Part shown: in pieces, positions 54,109 to 62,968 of the stretch
Layout: every line of letters starts with the position of its first letter
Numbering within the stretch: the first letter of the stretch is position 1
Source of the DNA: Bog-473 sp963828825
Lineage (GTDB): Bacteria; Actinomycetota; Acidimicrobiia; Acidimicrobiales; RAAP-2
NCBI GenBank assembly: GCA_963828825.1
Contig: CAWHGF010000008.1
Coordinates: 62,001-126,000 of the forward strand
Length of the DNA stretch: 64,000 nt
Direction: 5' to 3'
Notes under the pieces: generated by a model
Told to the model about the DNA's origin: nothing
Seen by the model: only the letters and a program-made list of their open reading frames with translations
Databases searched by the model: none
Position numbers and translations under genes: made by a program

Positions 54109-54189
54109 CGATATACGCTCGCTGAGCCGACGATTCGATATGCGCTCGCTGAGCCGACGATTCGATATGCGCTCGCTGAGCCGACGATA
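54109..54189 (+). repeat. Tandem repeat, 27 bp x 3
   Basis: Three adjoining copies of the 27-bp unit beginning CGATATGCGCTCGCTGAGCC at 54109, 54136 and 54163. Copies differ at one or two bases. It lies between the YihY operon and the ferritin-like gene. Spacer-free, so not CRISPR. Confidence 0.75.
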
Positions 54190-54426
54190 CGGTTCCCGAG
54201 CGGCGGCGCGGCAGGCGACGACCACGAATGTGTCGAGCGTCCTGTCTGTGGCGTCAGGGATGACCATGCCGGCGGCGAAACCGCTCCGGAGGTAGTCCAC
54301 CACAGCTTGGTGATGCGTCCCCCGGCCGCGAGTGTCGGGATGCCCGGCCCCTGTGTGAGCGCTCTGACACCTGGGTATGCCTTCGTCACATCGAAAAGTG
54401 ACCATCGCTCCGGGGAGGGAGATCGC

Positions 54427-55026
54427 ATGCCCGTCGACGAAGAACAAGTCCACGATCTGCTCTACCAGGCTTATGAGACTGAACTTGGAGGCGTCCAGGT
54501 TTACGAAGCCGCCTTGGCTTGCGCCCGCAACGAGGATCTTCGAGGTGAGTGGGAGCACTACCTCGACCAGACCCGCCACCACGTCGAGCTGGTCGAAGAG
54601 TCACTTCGGGCCTTCGGGCTCGATCCCGAGCATGAGACGCCCGGGCGCCAGGTCGTCCGCCATACCGGCGAGGCAATTGTGAAGACCATCGCCCTCGCCC
54701 AAGGAGGCGGCACGGCGCAACAAGCACAGGTGGTGGCCGCCGAATGCGTGACCCTGGCCGAGACCAAGGACCACCTCAACTGGGAACTCATCGGCGAGGT
54801 CGTCAAACGTCTGACCGGCGACGCCGCCAAGGTGTTACGGGCCGCCCACAAAGAGGTCGAGGAGCAAGAGGACAAACACCTCTACCACAACAGCGGCTGG
54901 GCTCGTGAGCTGTGGATCGAAGGACTCGGTCTGCCGGCAGTTCTCCCGCCTCCCGAAGAGCAGAAGGAGGTCAAGACTGCCATCGGCGCCGCCAGGGCCA
55001 AGCAGGCCCGCCAAGACATGACCTGA
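54427..55026 (+). CDS. Ferritin-like four-helix protein
   Basis: 199 residues from ATG 54427, with GGGAGGGAG upstream. Four long helices with carboxylate/His pairs: YETELGGVQVYEAAL, LDQTRHHVELVEES, VTLAETKDHLNWELIGEVV and VEEQEDKHLYHNSGW. It may bind a di-iron or di-manganese centre. Its 3' half is duplicated at 56653. Confidence 0.75.
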   Translation: MPVDEEQVHDLLYQAYETELGGVQVYEAALACARNEDLRGEWEHYLDQTRHHVELVEESLRAFGLDPEHETPGRQVVRHTGEAIVKTIALAQGGGTAQQAQVVAAECVTLAETKDHLNWELIGEVVKRLTGDAAKVLRAAHKEVEEQEDKHLYHNSGWARELWIEGLGLPAVLPPPEEQKEVKTAIGAARAKQARQDMT

Positions 55027-55077
55027 TCGTTCGTCCCTCAATACGCCCAGCGAGAGAAGAGACCGGCCGTGCCAGGC
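54616..55077 (+). repeat. Duplicated segment, left copy (462 bp)
   Basis: Nearly identical to 56653-57110. It covers the 3' two thirds of the ferritin-like gene and the first three codons of the next gene (GTGCCAGGC at 55069). The right copy lacks 2 bp near 56741 and 2 bp near 57081. Confidence 0.85.
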
Positions 55078-55119
55078 GCCGGTGCGTGTCAACCATTTTG
55101 AGACGGTTTCTTCATCGAT

Positions 55120-56130
55120 TCAGTGAGTCGGGACCTCCTCTGCGGGTTTATTGATCCAGGCGACGACCGGGAGCACGGGTGGAGTCGGGATTTGGCGAAC
55201 GAAGCGTTCAGGGTGTTGGCCATAGGCCTCGAGAAGGACGGCACCGCGTTGTTCTCGGATCGCTTCGGCTCGGCCGTAGTGGACGTCGGCAGGGGTATGA
55301 AGTCCAATGCCCGAGTGGCGATGATCGTCGTTGTACCAAGGAAAGAAATGTCCGCAATGGGCCCGGGCGTCCTCATAGCTGCCGAAGCGATCTGGGAAGT
55401 CGGGTCGGTACTTGAAGGTCCGGAATTGTGATTCTGAATACGGGTTGTCGTTGCTCACATGGGGCCGGCTGCGCGACTTGGTCACCCCCAGGTCGGCCAG
55501 CAGATGCACCACCTGCTTGGCGATCATGGGCGAACCCCGGTCTGAGTGCAGGGTCAGTTGATTCCGTTGCACTCCCTGCTTGGCCACCGTGTCGTTGATC
55601 AGCCGCTTGGAGAGATCGGCCCACTCGGCCCGGGCCAGCATCCAGCCCACGACGTAGCGGGAAAAGATGTCGAGGATCACGTAGAGGTAGTAGTACGTCC
55701 ACTTCTCGGGGCCGTGCAGTTTGGTGATATCCCACGACCAAATCTGGTTCGGCTCCTCGGCGATGAGCTCGGGCTTCTTGTGCGCCGGGTGGGTGGCTTG
55801 GCGGCGACGTTCACGCACCTCGTCGTGCTCGTGCAGGACCCGGTACATGGTCGAGACCGATCCGAGGTAGGTGCCCTGGTCGAGCAACTTGGCGTAGACC
55901 GTCGCCGGGGCCTCGTCGACGAACTCGTCGGAGTCGAGGACCCGCTTGATCTCCTTGCGCTCGACCAGCGACAGGGCCCGAGGCTGCGGGGTCACGACCC
56001 GTTCGCGAGGTGGTGGCGCCGGGCTTTGGCGGTGGGCTCGATACCAGGTGGCCCGGTCCGAACCCACGGCCTCGAGTGCCTTGGTCGTGCCGATAATGGG
56101 CCTGAGCTCACCGATGGCGTCTTCGATCAC
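55120..56130 (-). CDS. IS3 OrfB transposase (element B)
   Basis: 336 residues from ATG. DDE core: IWSWDITKLHGPEKW (first Asp), LTLHSDRGSPM (second Asp), NPYSESQFRTFKY (Glu), and an HTH_21-like N-terminus (EAPATVYAKLLDQG). Intact, so possibly active. Confidence 0.92.
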   Translation of the reverse strand: MIEDAIGELRPIIGTTKALEAVGSDRATWYRAHRQSPAPPPRERVVTPQPRALSLVERKEIKRVLDSDEFVDEAPATVYAKLLDQGTYLGSVSTMYRVLHEHDEVRERRRQATHPAHKKPELIAEEPNQIWSWDITKLHGPEKWTYYYLYVILDIFSRYVVGWMLARAEWADLSKRLINDTVAKQGVQRNQLTLHSDRGSPMIAKQVVHLLADLGVTKSRSRPHVSNDNPYSESQFRTFKYRPDFPDRFGSYEDARAHCGHFFPWYNDDHRHSGIGLHTPADVHYGRAEAIREQRGAVLLEAYGQHPERFVRQIPTPPVLPVVAWINKPAEEVPTH

Positions 56131-56576
56131 TTGGTCTCGCTGTTCGCCGCCGTGCTGTCCGAGGCGAGTTGCTCGAGCAGCGCGGAAAGTTTTCCCTGGA
56201 TCTCGACGACCCGTCGGGACTTGTCGAGCTCGCCTTCGAGCCGCTCGACCTCCTTCTTCAGCCGGGCCACCTCACGATCACGCGGATCGGCCTGGCTTCG
56301 TCCGGCCGGACGGGCCAGGGCCGCCGTGGCCCCTTCGTCGCGTTGGCGGGTCCAGGTGCTGATCAAGGAGGAGTACAGGCCTTCCCGGCGAAGCATCTCG
56401 CCCCGCGCTGATCGGGGCAGCGTCTCGTACTCAGCCAGGATCTTGGCCTTGTATTTCGCCGAGAACTGCCGGCGTCCGGCGGAGCGTTCGGGGACCTCGG
56501 GGTCCGGTGCTTTGGTTTCATCCACCACACCAGCATGGTGGCGCGTGTGGTCAAGGTGGTTGATTGTCGTGGTCAT
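56127..56576 (-). CDS. IS3 OrfA transposase subunit (element B)
   Basis: 149 residues from ATG. HTH plus coiled coil: RRQFSAKYKAKILAEYETLP, LRREGLYSSLISTWTRQRDE, EVARLKKEVERLEGELDKS. Its stop overlaps the OrfB start (ATGA). Confidence 0.88.
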   Translation of the reverse strand: MTTTINHLDHTRHHAGVVDETKAPDPEVPERSAGRRQFSAKYKAKILAEYETLPRSARGEMLRREGLYSSLISTWTRQRDEGATAALARPAGRSQADPRDREVARLKKEVERLEGELDKSRRVVEIQGKLSALLEQLASDSTAANSETK

Positions 56577-56652
56577 GGGAGAATTCCTTCTCCGCCCTCT
56601 CAGCTCATTGATTTGTCAAGGCAAACCGTCTCACTGAAGGCTGACACAGAGG

Positions 56653-57061
56653 GGGCTCGATCCCGAGCATGAGACGCCCGGGCGCCAGGTCGTCCGCCAT
56701 ACCGGCGAGGCAATTGTGAAGACCATCGCCCTCGCCCAAGGGCGGCACGGCGCAACAAGCACAGGTGGTGGCCGCCGAATGCGTGACCCTGGCCGAGACC
56801 AAGGACCACCTCAACTGGGAACTCATCGGTGAGGTCGTCAAACGTCTGACCGGCGACGCCGCCAAGGTGTTACGGGCCGCCCACAAAGAGGTCGAGGAGC
56901 AAGAGGACGAACACCTCTACCACAACAGCGGCTGGGCTCGTGAGCTGTGGATCGAAGGACTCGGCCTGCCGGCAGTTCTCCCGCCTCCCGAAGAGCAGAA
57001 GGAGGTCAAGACTGCCATCGGCGCTGCCAGGGCCAAGCAGGCCCGCCAAGACATGATCTGA
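56653..57061 (+). pseudogene. Truncated second copy of the ferritin-like gene
   Basis: Matches the last 130 codons of 54427-55026 but lacks the 5' part, and 2 bp are missing near 56741, which breaks the frame. From 56765 the frame continues AAECVTLAETKDHLNWELIG to the end. A duplication relic to the right of IS element B. Confidence 0.8.
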
Positions 57062-57101
57062 TCGTTCGTCCCGCAATACGCAGCGAGAGAGGAGACCAGC
57101 C

Positions 57102-57326
57102 GTGCCAGGCACGCGAGCCAATGTCAAGAACGAGAAGCAGTACGAGGCCCTCAAGGACAAGGGGATGTCCAAGCAGCGGGCCGCCAAGATCGTCAACTCC
57201 CCCGACGCTTCCAAACAGGGCGGCAAGAAGTCGGGCTCTGGGGGCAACGCCAGACAAGGCGGGACCACCGCCCAGCACAAGGCCGCCGGGCGCAAAGGAG
57301 GCCGTGCCGCGGCGAAGAAGAAGTAG
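57102..57326 (+). CDS. Small basic DUF7218-like protein
   Basis: 74 residues from GTG, with AGAGGAGA upstream. Pattern NVKNEKQYEALKDKGMSKQR, AAKIVNSP, and a Gly/Lys-rich tail (KGGRAAAKKK). Probably nucleic-acid binding. The left duplicate preserves only the first few codons of this gene before IS element B. Confidence 0.75.
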   Translation: MPGTRANVKNEKQYEALKDKGMSKQRAAKIVNSPDASKQGGKKSGSGGNARQGGTTAQHKAAGRKGGRAAAKKK

Positions 57327-57546
57327 CGGTCCGATGCGGTTCGAAAGAGTAATTGGATCGATACCCCTGATCCCGCAGACTATGAGGCGGCTGCGGACTA
57401 TCTGAGTCTTCTGCTTCCGACAGACACAGTGGGCCTCCCCCAAATCGTGGAGTCGGTTGGATAGTTGACTGAGCCTGTCACCAGCCACTCTCGGTGCGCC
57501 ACTTCGGCCGAGGTGCTCACCGGCCCGAGTCGCATTGAGGGAAGGC

Positions 57547-58452
57547 CTATGCCGCCCTTGTCGTCGCGGTCGACCCACCTCGGCGCTCAGCGAGGATCGC
57601 CTCGAACTCGACAGGGGATTTCATCTCGCACGAGTAGTGCCGGCGGACACGGTTGTACCAGTCGATGAACTCGGCCACGGCACGTCGCGCGTCCGCCTTT
57701 GTGGGGAAGCGCCGTCGCGACAGGAGCTCGAACTCAAGCGTCGAGTTGAAGCTCTCGGCAGCAGCATTGTCGTATGCCGACCCGACGCGGCCCATCGACT
57801 GAGTGATACCGAGTCGCGTGCATGCTTCGTGGAACGTCGACGCTGTGTATTCGGACCCCTTGTCGCTATGGAATATCACCCCGCGTATCTCACCACCGCG
57901 GACCGCTGCCGCCATCTGGATTGCTGCGATGGCAACCTCTGCGTCGTGATGTTCGGACATCGAGAAGCCCGGTACACGTCTCGACGACAGGTCTTCGACG
58001 GTCGCCAAGTAGAGCTTGCCTTCGTCAGTGGGGATCTCGGTCAAGTCCCCGCACCATTTCTGGTCCACGTCGTCGGCCGAAAAGTCCCGTTCTACAAGGT
58101 CGGGGGTGGGTTTTGCCGCCTTGTCGGGACGGGTGAGGTTGCGTCCCTTCTTCTTCGGGCGAGCGTTGAGTCCCTGGCGCGCCATGGAATCGGCCACCGA
58201 CTTCTGCGACACCTTCCAGCCGTCCTCGATCAAGTCCTCGTGGATCTTCGGAGAGCCGTAACGACCGCCCGAATCATCGAAGAACTTCTTGACCGCCTCG
58301 TCGAGCTCCTGGCGGCGCAGAGCCCGCTTCGTCGGTGGACGGTCCTTCCACTTGTAGAACCACGATTCGGACACGTCGAGCGCTCGGCACGAGAGCACGT
58401 GAGGAACGTCGTGCTCGGCCCTCTGGGAGGCGATGAACGATGCCACGGTCAT
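57547..58452 (-). CDS. IS3 OrfB transposase (element C)
   Basis: 301 residues. Core: KWCGDLTEIPTDEGKLYLAT (Asp), GVIFHSDKGSEYTA (Asp), SAYDNAAAESFNSTLEFELL (Glu), with N-terminal HTH_21 GGRYGSPKIHEDLIEDGW. Start overlaps the OrfA stop. Intact. Confidence 0.92.
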   Translation of the reverse strand: MTVASFIASQRAEHDVPHVLSCRALDVSESWFYKWKDRPPTKRALRRQELDEAVKKFFDDSGGRYGSPKIHEDLIEDGWKVSQKSVADSMARQGLNARPKKKGRNLTRPDKAAKPTPDLVERDFSADDVDQKWCGDLTEIPTDEGKLYLATVEDLSSRRVPGFSMSEHHDAEVAIAAIQMAAAVRGGEIRGVIFHSDKGSEYTASTFHEACTRLGITQSMGRVGSAYDNAAAESFNSTLEFELLSRRRFPTKADARRAVAEFIDWYNRVRRHYSCEMKSPVEFEAILAERRGGSTATTRAA

Positions 58453-58739
58453 CGCGTCGCCTCTTTGACCCAGAGGACCACAGATCGCTTGAGGACATCA
58501 CGCTCCATGGTCAGCTCGGCGATCTTGACCTCGAGCTGGCGTACGACCTCGGCGTCGACCTTGGTCGGGTCGAGTTTCTCGCCGCGGGCGAGCTTGTCCT
58601 TGGCCACCCAGTTGGCCAACGTCCCGGGGTTGATCCCGAGATCCCGGGCCACCTGGGCTATGGGCTTTCCCGTCTCCCGGACGATCCCGACGGCTCCCTC
58701 ACGGAAGTCCCGGTCGTACCGGCGTCTCTTCTCTGGCAT
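58449..58739 (-). CDS. IS3 OrfA transposase subunit (element C)
   Basis: 96 residues from ATG. RRRYDRDFREGAVGIVRETG, QVARDLGINPGTLANWVAKD, and a leucine-zipper-like end (RQLEVKIAELTMERDVLKRSV). Confidence 0.9.
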   Translation of the reverse strand: MPEKRRRYDRDFREGAVGIVRETGKPIAQVARDLGINPGTLANWVAKDKLARGEKLDPTKVDAEVVRQLEVKIAELTMERDVLKRSVVLWVKEATR

Positions 58740-58784
58740 GCCATCTCCTTACGCGATGGCTCCACGCAAAGGGGGGATTCCCAC

Positions 58785-59099
58785 AGCCCAGTTGGCCGTC
58801 GTGCGGTTGTGCAACGGCCCAATGGTGTCTCGTCACGCCAAGGATCTGCTCCGAGCCAGCGGTCTCGCCGACCTACCGGCTGAGAACCCGAGCGTCGCCC
58901 GCAAAGTGAAGGACCTCAAGCGAGGCAAGCGGCTCTCTCCGGTCCTGTGCCTGCGCGTTGACCTCCATGTCGGGACCCTGCTCACTATTGCGGACGGCTA
59001 TCACCCCATCTGCACTTGCTCGACGAAGGCGCCGATATTCCCTGTCGGCTCGCCAAGCTTGCCCGGTCCGACGAGACACTCGCCGGCGGTCCCCTCTGA
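58785..59099 (+). pseudogene. Conserved actinobacterial hypothetical gene, truncated by IS element C and frameshifted
   Basis: Reads MVSRHAKDLLRASGLADLPA, ARKVKDLKRGKRLSPVLCL, LTIADGYHPIC, then in another frame HLLDEGADIPCRLAKLA and a TGA at 59097. This matches a family of unknown function whose members end in (Y)HLDExxDIPCRLA. The 5' end was removed by IS element C, and a base change near 59010 shifts the frame. Confidence 0.6.
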
Positions 59100-59589
59100 C
59101 GACGCCCAGTATCGAGCAAACCTTGGGCCTTGCGTCGAGGCGGTAGGAGACGACAGGCAGATCTGTACTGAGAACTTCTCGGCCTGGCCCAGCTTTGGGC
59201 GAAGGGCGGCAGCCGCAGGAGTCAAGTCGGTGCTCTCTACCCCGGTACCGGTATCTGAGAGCGTACGAGCCTGTTTGAATCTGTACTCTTTCGTGAGCCT
59301 CAGTCCTGAGGCCACGGTTGTCGGATCAGTCCTGGCCGAGCACATGGGTCCGGTGATCGGCAATATTTTGGACTATGAGCAGGCGACCACTCTCAATACC
59401 GAGTTGACTCAGGCGCTGCAGTCGAGAGAGCTCGTCGCCCTCGCTAAGGGAATCGTGATGGAAAGAGAACAATGTGCAGAAAGTGACGCACTCCGGATCA
59501 TTGTCGCTCTGTCGCAGGGAACCAACAGGAAGCTGCTCGACATAGCCGCTGACATCACTCAAATCGGGAAGCGGGCCGCCGGTGGATGA
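59100..59589 (+). pseudogene. GAF-ANTAR regulator lacking its N-terminus
   Basis: DDAQYRANLGPCVEAVGDDR begins mid-GAF; the ANTAR domain is complete: LQSRELVALAKGIVMEREQC, SDALRIIVALSQGTNRKLLD. ANTAR proteins bind two-hexaloop RNA antiterminators. No start is seen at the truncated 5' end, which abuts the preceding gene scrap; a fused product is unlikely. Confidence 0.7.
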
Positions 59590-59767
59590 TGCCGAGCCAC
59601 CGCAGTCGGACCGTCGCACGCGCTTAGCTCAGGCGATGAGTGCCACAGGACTTTCGATGTCGGAGCTGTGGCCTCGCTATTTTGCGTTCGGGGGGCTTCG
59701 AAGCGAAGATGAGCTTGGCCGATACTTTGACGGCAAGCTGGAATATCTCTTCCTGAGGTTGATCTGA
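59582..59767 (+). CDS. Small hypothetical protein downstream of the GAF-ANTAR gene
   Basis: 61 residues from GTG, overlapping the preceding stop. MSELWPRYFAFGGLRSEDEL and GRYFDGKLEYL resemble a conserved small-protein pattern (LWxRYFxLGG...YL) found beside ANTAR genes in actinobacteria. It ends early compared with relatives I recall. Confidence 0.5.
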   Translation: MDDAEPPQSDRRTRLAQAMSATGLSMSELWPRYFAFGGLRSEDELGRYFDGKLEYLFLRLI

Positions 59768-59778
59768 TTGCGGCGACC

Positions 59779-60222
59779 TTGTTCGAGCAGACCGGTGCCT
59801 TTGTCAACGAGTCCCATGCAGACCCTGCCACTGCGGCCGCCGGTGCGCCGTCGGTTCTCGAAGTTGGATCGGCGCAGATAGAGGCCGCGATCTGGATCGA
59901 CGGTGCTGGCCGAGCCGCGCCGACCCCGTCGAGCAAGGATCACTGGCTGGCCCGACGCTTGAACGTGGGCAACCTGGTGCGTCTCGATCGGCAGCCCGAT
60001 GACCGATGGGAGCGCCATCCAAGCGGCGACGAGGTGATCCATCTCGTGAGCGGCTCACTTGAAGTATCCACCGGCTCAGCGGAGTCGCCCGAGATTATTG
60101 AACTTACCGCTGGCCAGACGACCGTGATTGCTGCCAACACTTGGCATCGACACATATCGACCCAGCCCGGCGCGGTTCTCTTTGTCACTCCTCTCCTTGG
60201 AACCGAGCAACGACCTCTCTAA
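59779..60222 (+). CDS. Cupin-domain protein
   Basis: 147 residues from TTG (start uncertain). Cupin_2: WERHPSGDEVIHLVSGSLEV and LTAGQTTVIAANTWHRHIS with paired His. A single metal-binding beta-barrel; substrate unknown. Confidence 0.75.
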   Translation: MFEQTGAFVNESHADPATAAAGAPSVLEVGSAQIEAAIWIDGAGRAAPTPSSKDHWLARRLNVGNLVRLDRQPDDRWERHPSGDEVIHLVSGSLEVSTGSAESPEIIELTAGQTTVIAANTWHRHISTQPGAVLFVTPLLGTEQRPL

Positions 60223-60468
60223 AGAGCTTGTAGAGCCGCGAGGTCTCGGATACACTGCAAGAGCCCACGGGCACGACGTACCTGGCTTCTGATTGTGAGG
60301 CCCTTTCCAATCACCCTTTCGGGTGCGCGTTGGAATGCAGGTTGCTCCGAATATCGGGTCGTCAATGCCGTCAAGAAGCCGCTGCTTCGCAATCTCGGCT
60401 ACCCCCTCTTCGTCTCCATTGGTCGTCTGCCTTTGGCATTCCCATTACCAATAAGAGGCGATTGCCAT

Positions 60469-61264
60469 ATGTTTTTGCACAACAAGAGGCTCATGTACAC
60501 CGTCCGGGTGGACGACCCCAATCCGCAATTCGCCAAGCTGCTCCTCGAACAGTTTGGTGGAGCGAACGGCGAGTTATCTGCCGCCATGCGATACTTTACG
60601 CAAGCGTGGAATGAGCCCGACGGCGAGAGGCGTTCCATGTTGGCCGACATTGCCACCGAGGAGCTCTCGCATCTTGAAATGGTGGGCCAAGCCCTCGTTC
60701 TCTTAATGAAGGGCACACCAGCCGACGAGGTCGATCAGGTCGAGGGCGATTACCTGGGCGATCTTCTCGAAGGCAAGCACGAGGCCTTTATCGAACTATC
60801 GGTGACCGCCGGCCAGTGTGCTCTCTGGTGGCGGGCCACAACTCATCGACTCGGCGGGCAACGCTTTCACCGCCGATTGGATCGACACAATCGGCGAGCC
60901 GACAGCCGACTTGCGCTCGGACATCGCTGCTGAAGCGCGCGCAAAGATCACTTACGAGCGGCTGATCAAGCAGTGTGACGATCCAGGATTGAAGGACACG
61001 CTGACGTTCCTGATGACGAGAGAAGTAGCCCATCAAAAGATGTTCGAGGCGGCTTTGGACTCCATCACGAGCAACTTTCCGCCTGGAACACTTCCCGGCA
61101 ACGAGCAGCTCGGGCACGTGTACCTTCCAACGTCCGACGGATATGGTGAAGGGCAGACAACAGAGTCAAGCCCTGGATTCGAGTTTGCTGAAGCGAACAG
61201 TGAATGGGGTTTCAAACTCGACACCGACACCGTTGGCAACTCCTCCGACCAAGTAATCCTCTAG
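60469..61264 (+). pseudogene. Manganese catalase (KatN-like), one frameshift
   Basis: About 264 residues from ATG 60469. Ferritin-like di-manganese catalase: LLEQFGGANGELSAAMRYF (Glu), MLADIATEELSHLEMV (Glu and His), and after one extra base near 60816 AGNAFTADWIDTIGEPTADL, EARAKITYERLI and TREVAHQKMFEAAL (Glu and His). It breaks down H2O2 without haem. The Nramp gene follows within 10 bases, presumably to supply manganese. Confidence 0.85.
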
Positions 61265-61270
61265 TCGGAC

Positions 61271-62590
61271 GTGCGATTTGGGCGGCCGTCCCCTGGTGCA
61301 CCTCGCACGTCGGGGGACGCCGCCATTCCGCTACGCGGGTTCCAGATCAACTGGCCGATTAGGACACCACGGCCATTTGGCAGAGTCCTCACTCGGTTCG
61401 TTCCCATACTGTCGACGCTCGGACCGGCCTTGGTAGCGTCAATCGCGTATGTCGATCCGGGAAATTTTGCCACCAACATCCAGGGTGGATCCGAGTTTGG
61501 ATATCTGCTTCTTTGGGTCGTGGTCAGGGCGAACGCCATGGCCATGGTCATTCAATACCTCTCAGCCAAGCTGGGCGTGGCGACTGGCCGGAACCTCCCG
61601 AGGCTATCGTGCGACCTGGCCCCAGTACGGGGCCCTTACGTTGTGGATTCAAGCAGAGGTCATGGCGATCGCAACGGATCTCGCGGAACTCGTAGGCGCC
61701 ACGCTCGGATTAAACCTCTTGTTCGGGCTGCCCATGGCATTAGCTGGCGCTGTTGCCGCGGTCCTCGCATTTGCAATCTTGAGACTCGAGTCCCACGGGT
61801 ACCGACGTTTTGAGCTCGTGATCACGGGGCTTCTCTTCTCAGTGGCGATTGGGTTCGTCTACGAGGCGTGCAGGGTTGGTCCGAGTGATCGATTGGCTCT
61901 GGCTGCTCTTGTACCGCACTTCGCTGGGCATCAGAGCGTGCTCTTGGCGGTGGCCATCGTGGGAGCGACGGTGATGCCGCATGCAATTTACTTACACTCG
62001 GATCTCGCCAAACAGCACCGTCTCTCGAGACGCTCACCTTCGGTTGGGCAGTTGATCAAAGGCCAACGAATTGATGTTCTCGTGGCGCTGGGTGGTGCAG
62101 GATTGATCAGGGTCGCGATGCTGGTTGTGGCTGCGAAGCATTTCACCACCCGGGCGTACAGATGGACGGGGCGCTGCAACAGGCTCACACTGGCTTTGGC
62201 GCCATAGCAGGAGGAGTGGCAGCTTTAGCGTTCGCTGCGACCCTATTCGTGTCCGGTGTCTCCTCGTCGACAGTAGGCACCTACGCAGGCCAGGTGGTCA
62301 TGCAGGGCTTCACCGGACGGTCCATCCCAGTATCCGTTCGGCAGGCACTGTCACCGCAGTACCAGCGTTGGTCGTTATTGCGTTGGGCGTCAATGCCACG
62401 CAAGCCCTGATCTTTAGCCAAATCGTTCTTTCGTTTGGTATTCCGTTTGTGCTGATTCCGCTGGTGATCCTGACCGCGAGGTGGTCAATTCTCGACGTTA
62501 CCAGAACCGGCTCCCTACAATCATTCTGTCGGCGACCCTCGCGGGGGTCATTTTGGGGTTGAACATGTTGTTCTTGTACAGGCGTATGAG
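61271..62590 (+). pseudogene. mntH: Nramp-family metal-ion transporter, several frameshifts
   Basis: The order of conserved segments is that of Nramp transporters: LGPALVASIAYVDPGNFATN (DPGN), LWIQAEVMAIATDLAELVGA, VGATVMPHAIYLHSDLAKQH (MPH), then MDGALQQAHTGFGAIAG, VSGVSSSTVGTYAGQVVMQG, VNATQALIFSQIVLSFGIPF and a last helix ending near 62586. The frame changes near 61605, 62145, 62340 and 62490. Proton-coupled Mn2+ (or Fe2+) uptake. Start at GTG 61271 and the stop are approximate. Confidence 0.82.
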
Positions 62591-62968
62591 ACGTCCTGTG
62601 TCTGTGCTACGGACCATTCTCCGCCGGCGGTCCGACCGCTCGGACTGCGTTCGCCCTGTCGTCATAAGCGGGCTATCGGACCAAGCCATGGCGGGTTTCC
62701 TAGGTAGTCCCGTTCAGACGTCTCGAGCGCCTCGAGGGCTGTCCATGGGGGCTCTGTTCGATCGGGCAATCGTTTGTGTGAGGACTCGATCGGGTCCGAA
62801 TAGGACGCTCCGGCGAAAATGTCCTTCACCGAGGAGCGGACATCAACTGCGATCAGGAGAAGGGGAACCGCATGAAGTTCGAGAGATTGCAGAGGTGGTC
62901 GGACGTATGACGTGGGCAGCCCTCGGCAGGCTGGGACGCTCATATCGGCCACGTACTGAGCGGGAATA
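62591..62968. other. Intergenic region after the Nramp gene
   Basis: About 380 bases without a recognised gene; the open plus-strand frame reads through without motifs. It should include the promoter of the next gene. Confidence 0.35.

Larger units (their letters stand above)
55099..56633 (-). mobile_element. IS3-family insertion sequence B, 1535 bp
   Basis: Terminal inverted repeats TGAGACGGTTT at 55099-55109 and AAACCGTCTCA at 56623-56633. It carries OrfA and OrfB on the minus strand. No target-site duplication: flanks are TTT on the left and CTG on the right. It separates the two copies of the ferritin segment, so it took part in a rearrangement. Confidence 0.87.
57429..58784 (-). mobile_element. 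IS3-family insertion sequence C, about 1356 bp
   Basis: Imperfect terminal inverted repeats: GTGGGCCTCCCCC...CGTGGAG at the left (57429-57452) and, reverse complemented, GTGGGAATCCCCCC...CGTGGAG at the right. It encodes OrfA and OrfB on the minus strand. The right end truncates the gene remnant that starts at 58785. Target duplication not evident. Confidence 0.82.

Noticed and set aside
54109..54189. CRISPR array
   Set aside because: The three 27-bp units are directly adjacent without spacers, and no cas genes are nearby.
57535..58784. Plus-strand frame across IS element C
   Set aside because: Antisense of an intact IS3 transposase; only the part after 58785 is sense-coding relic.
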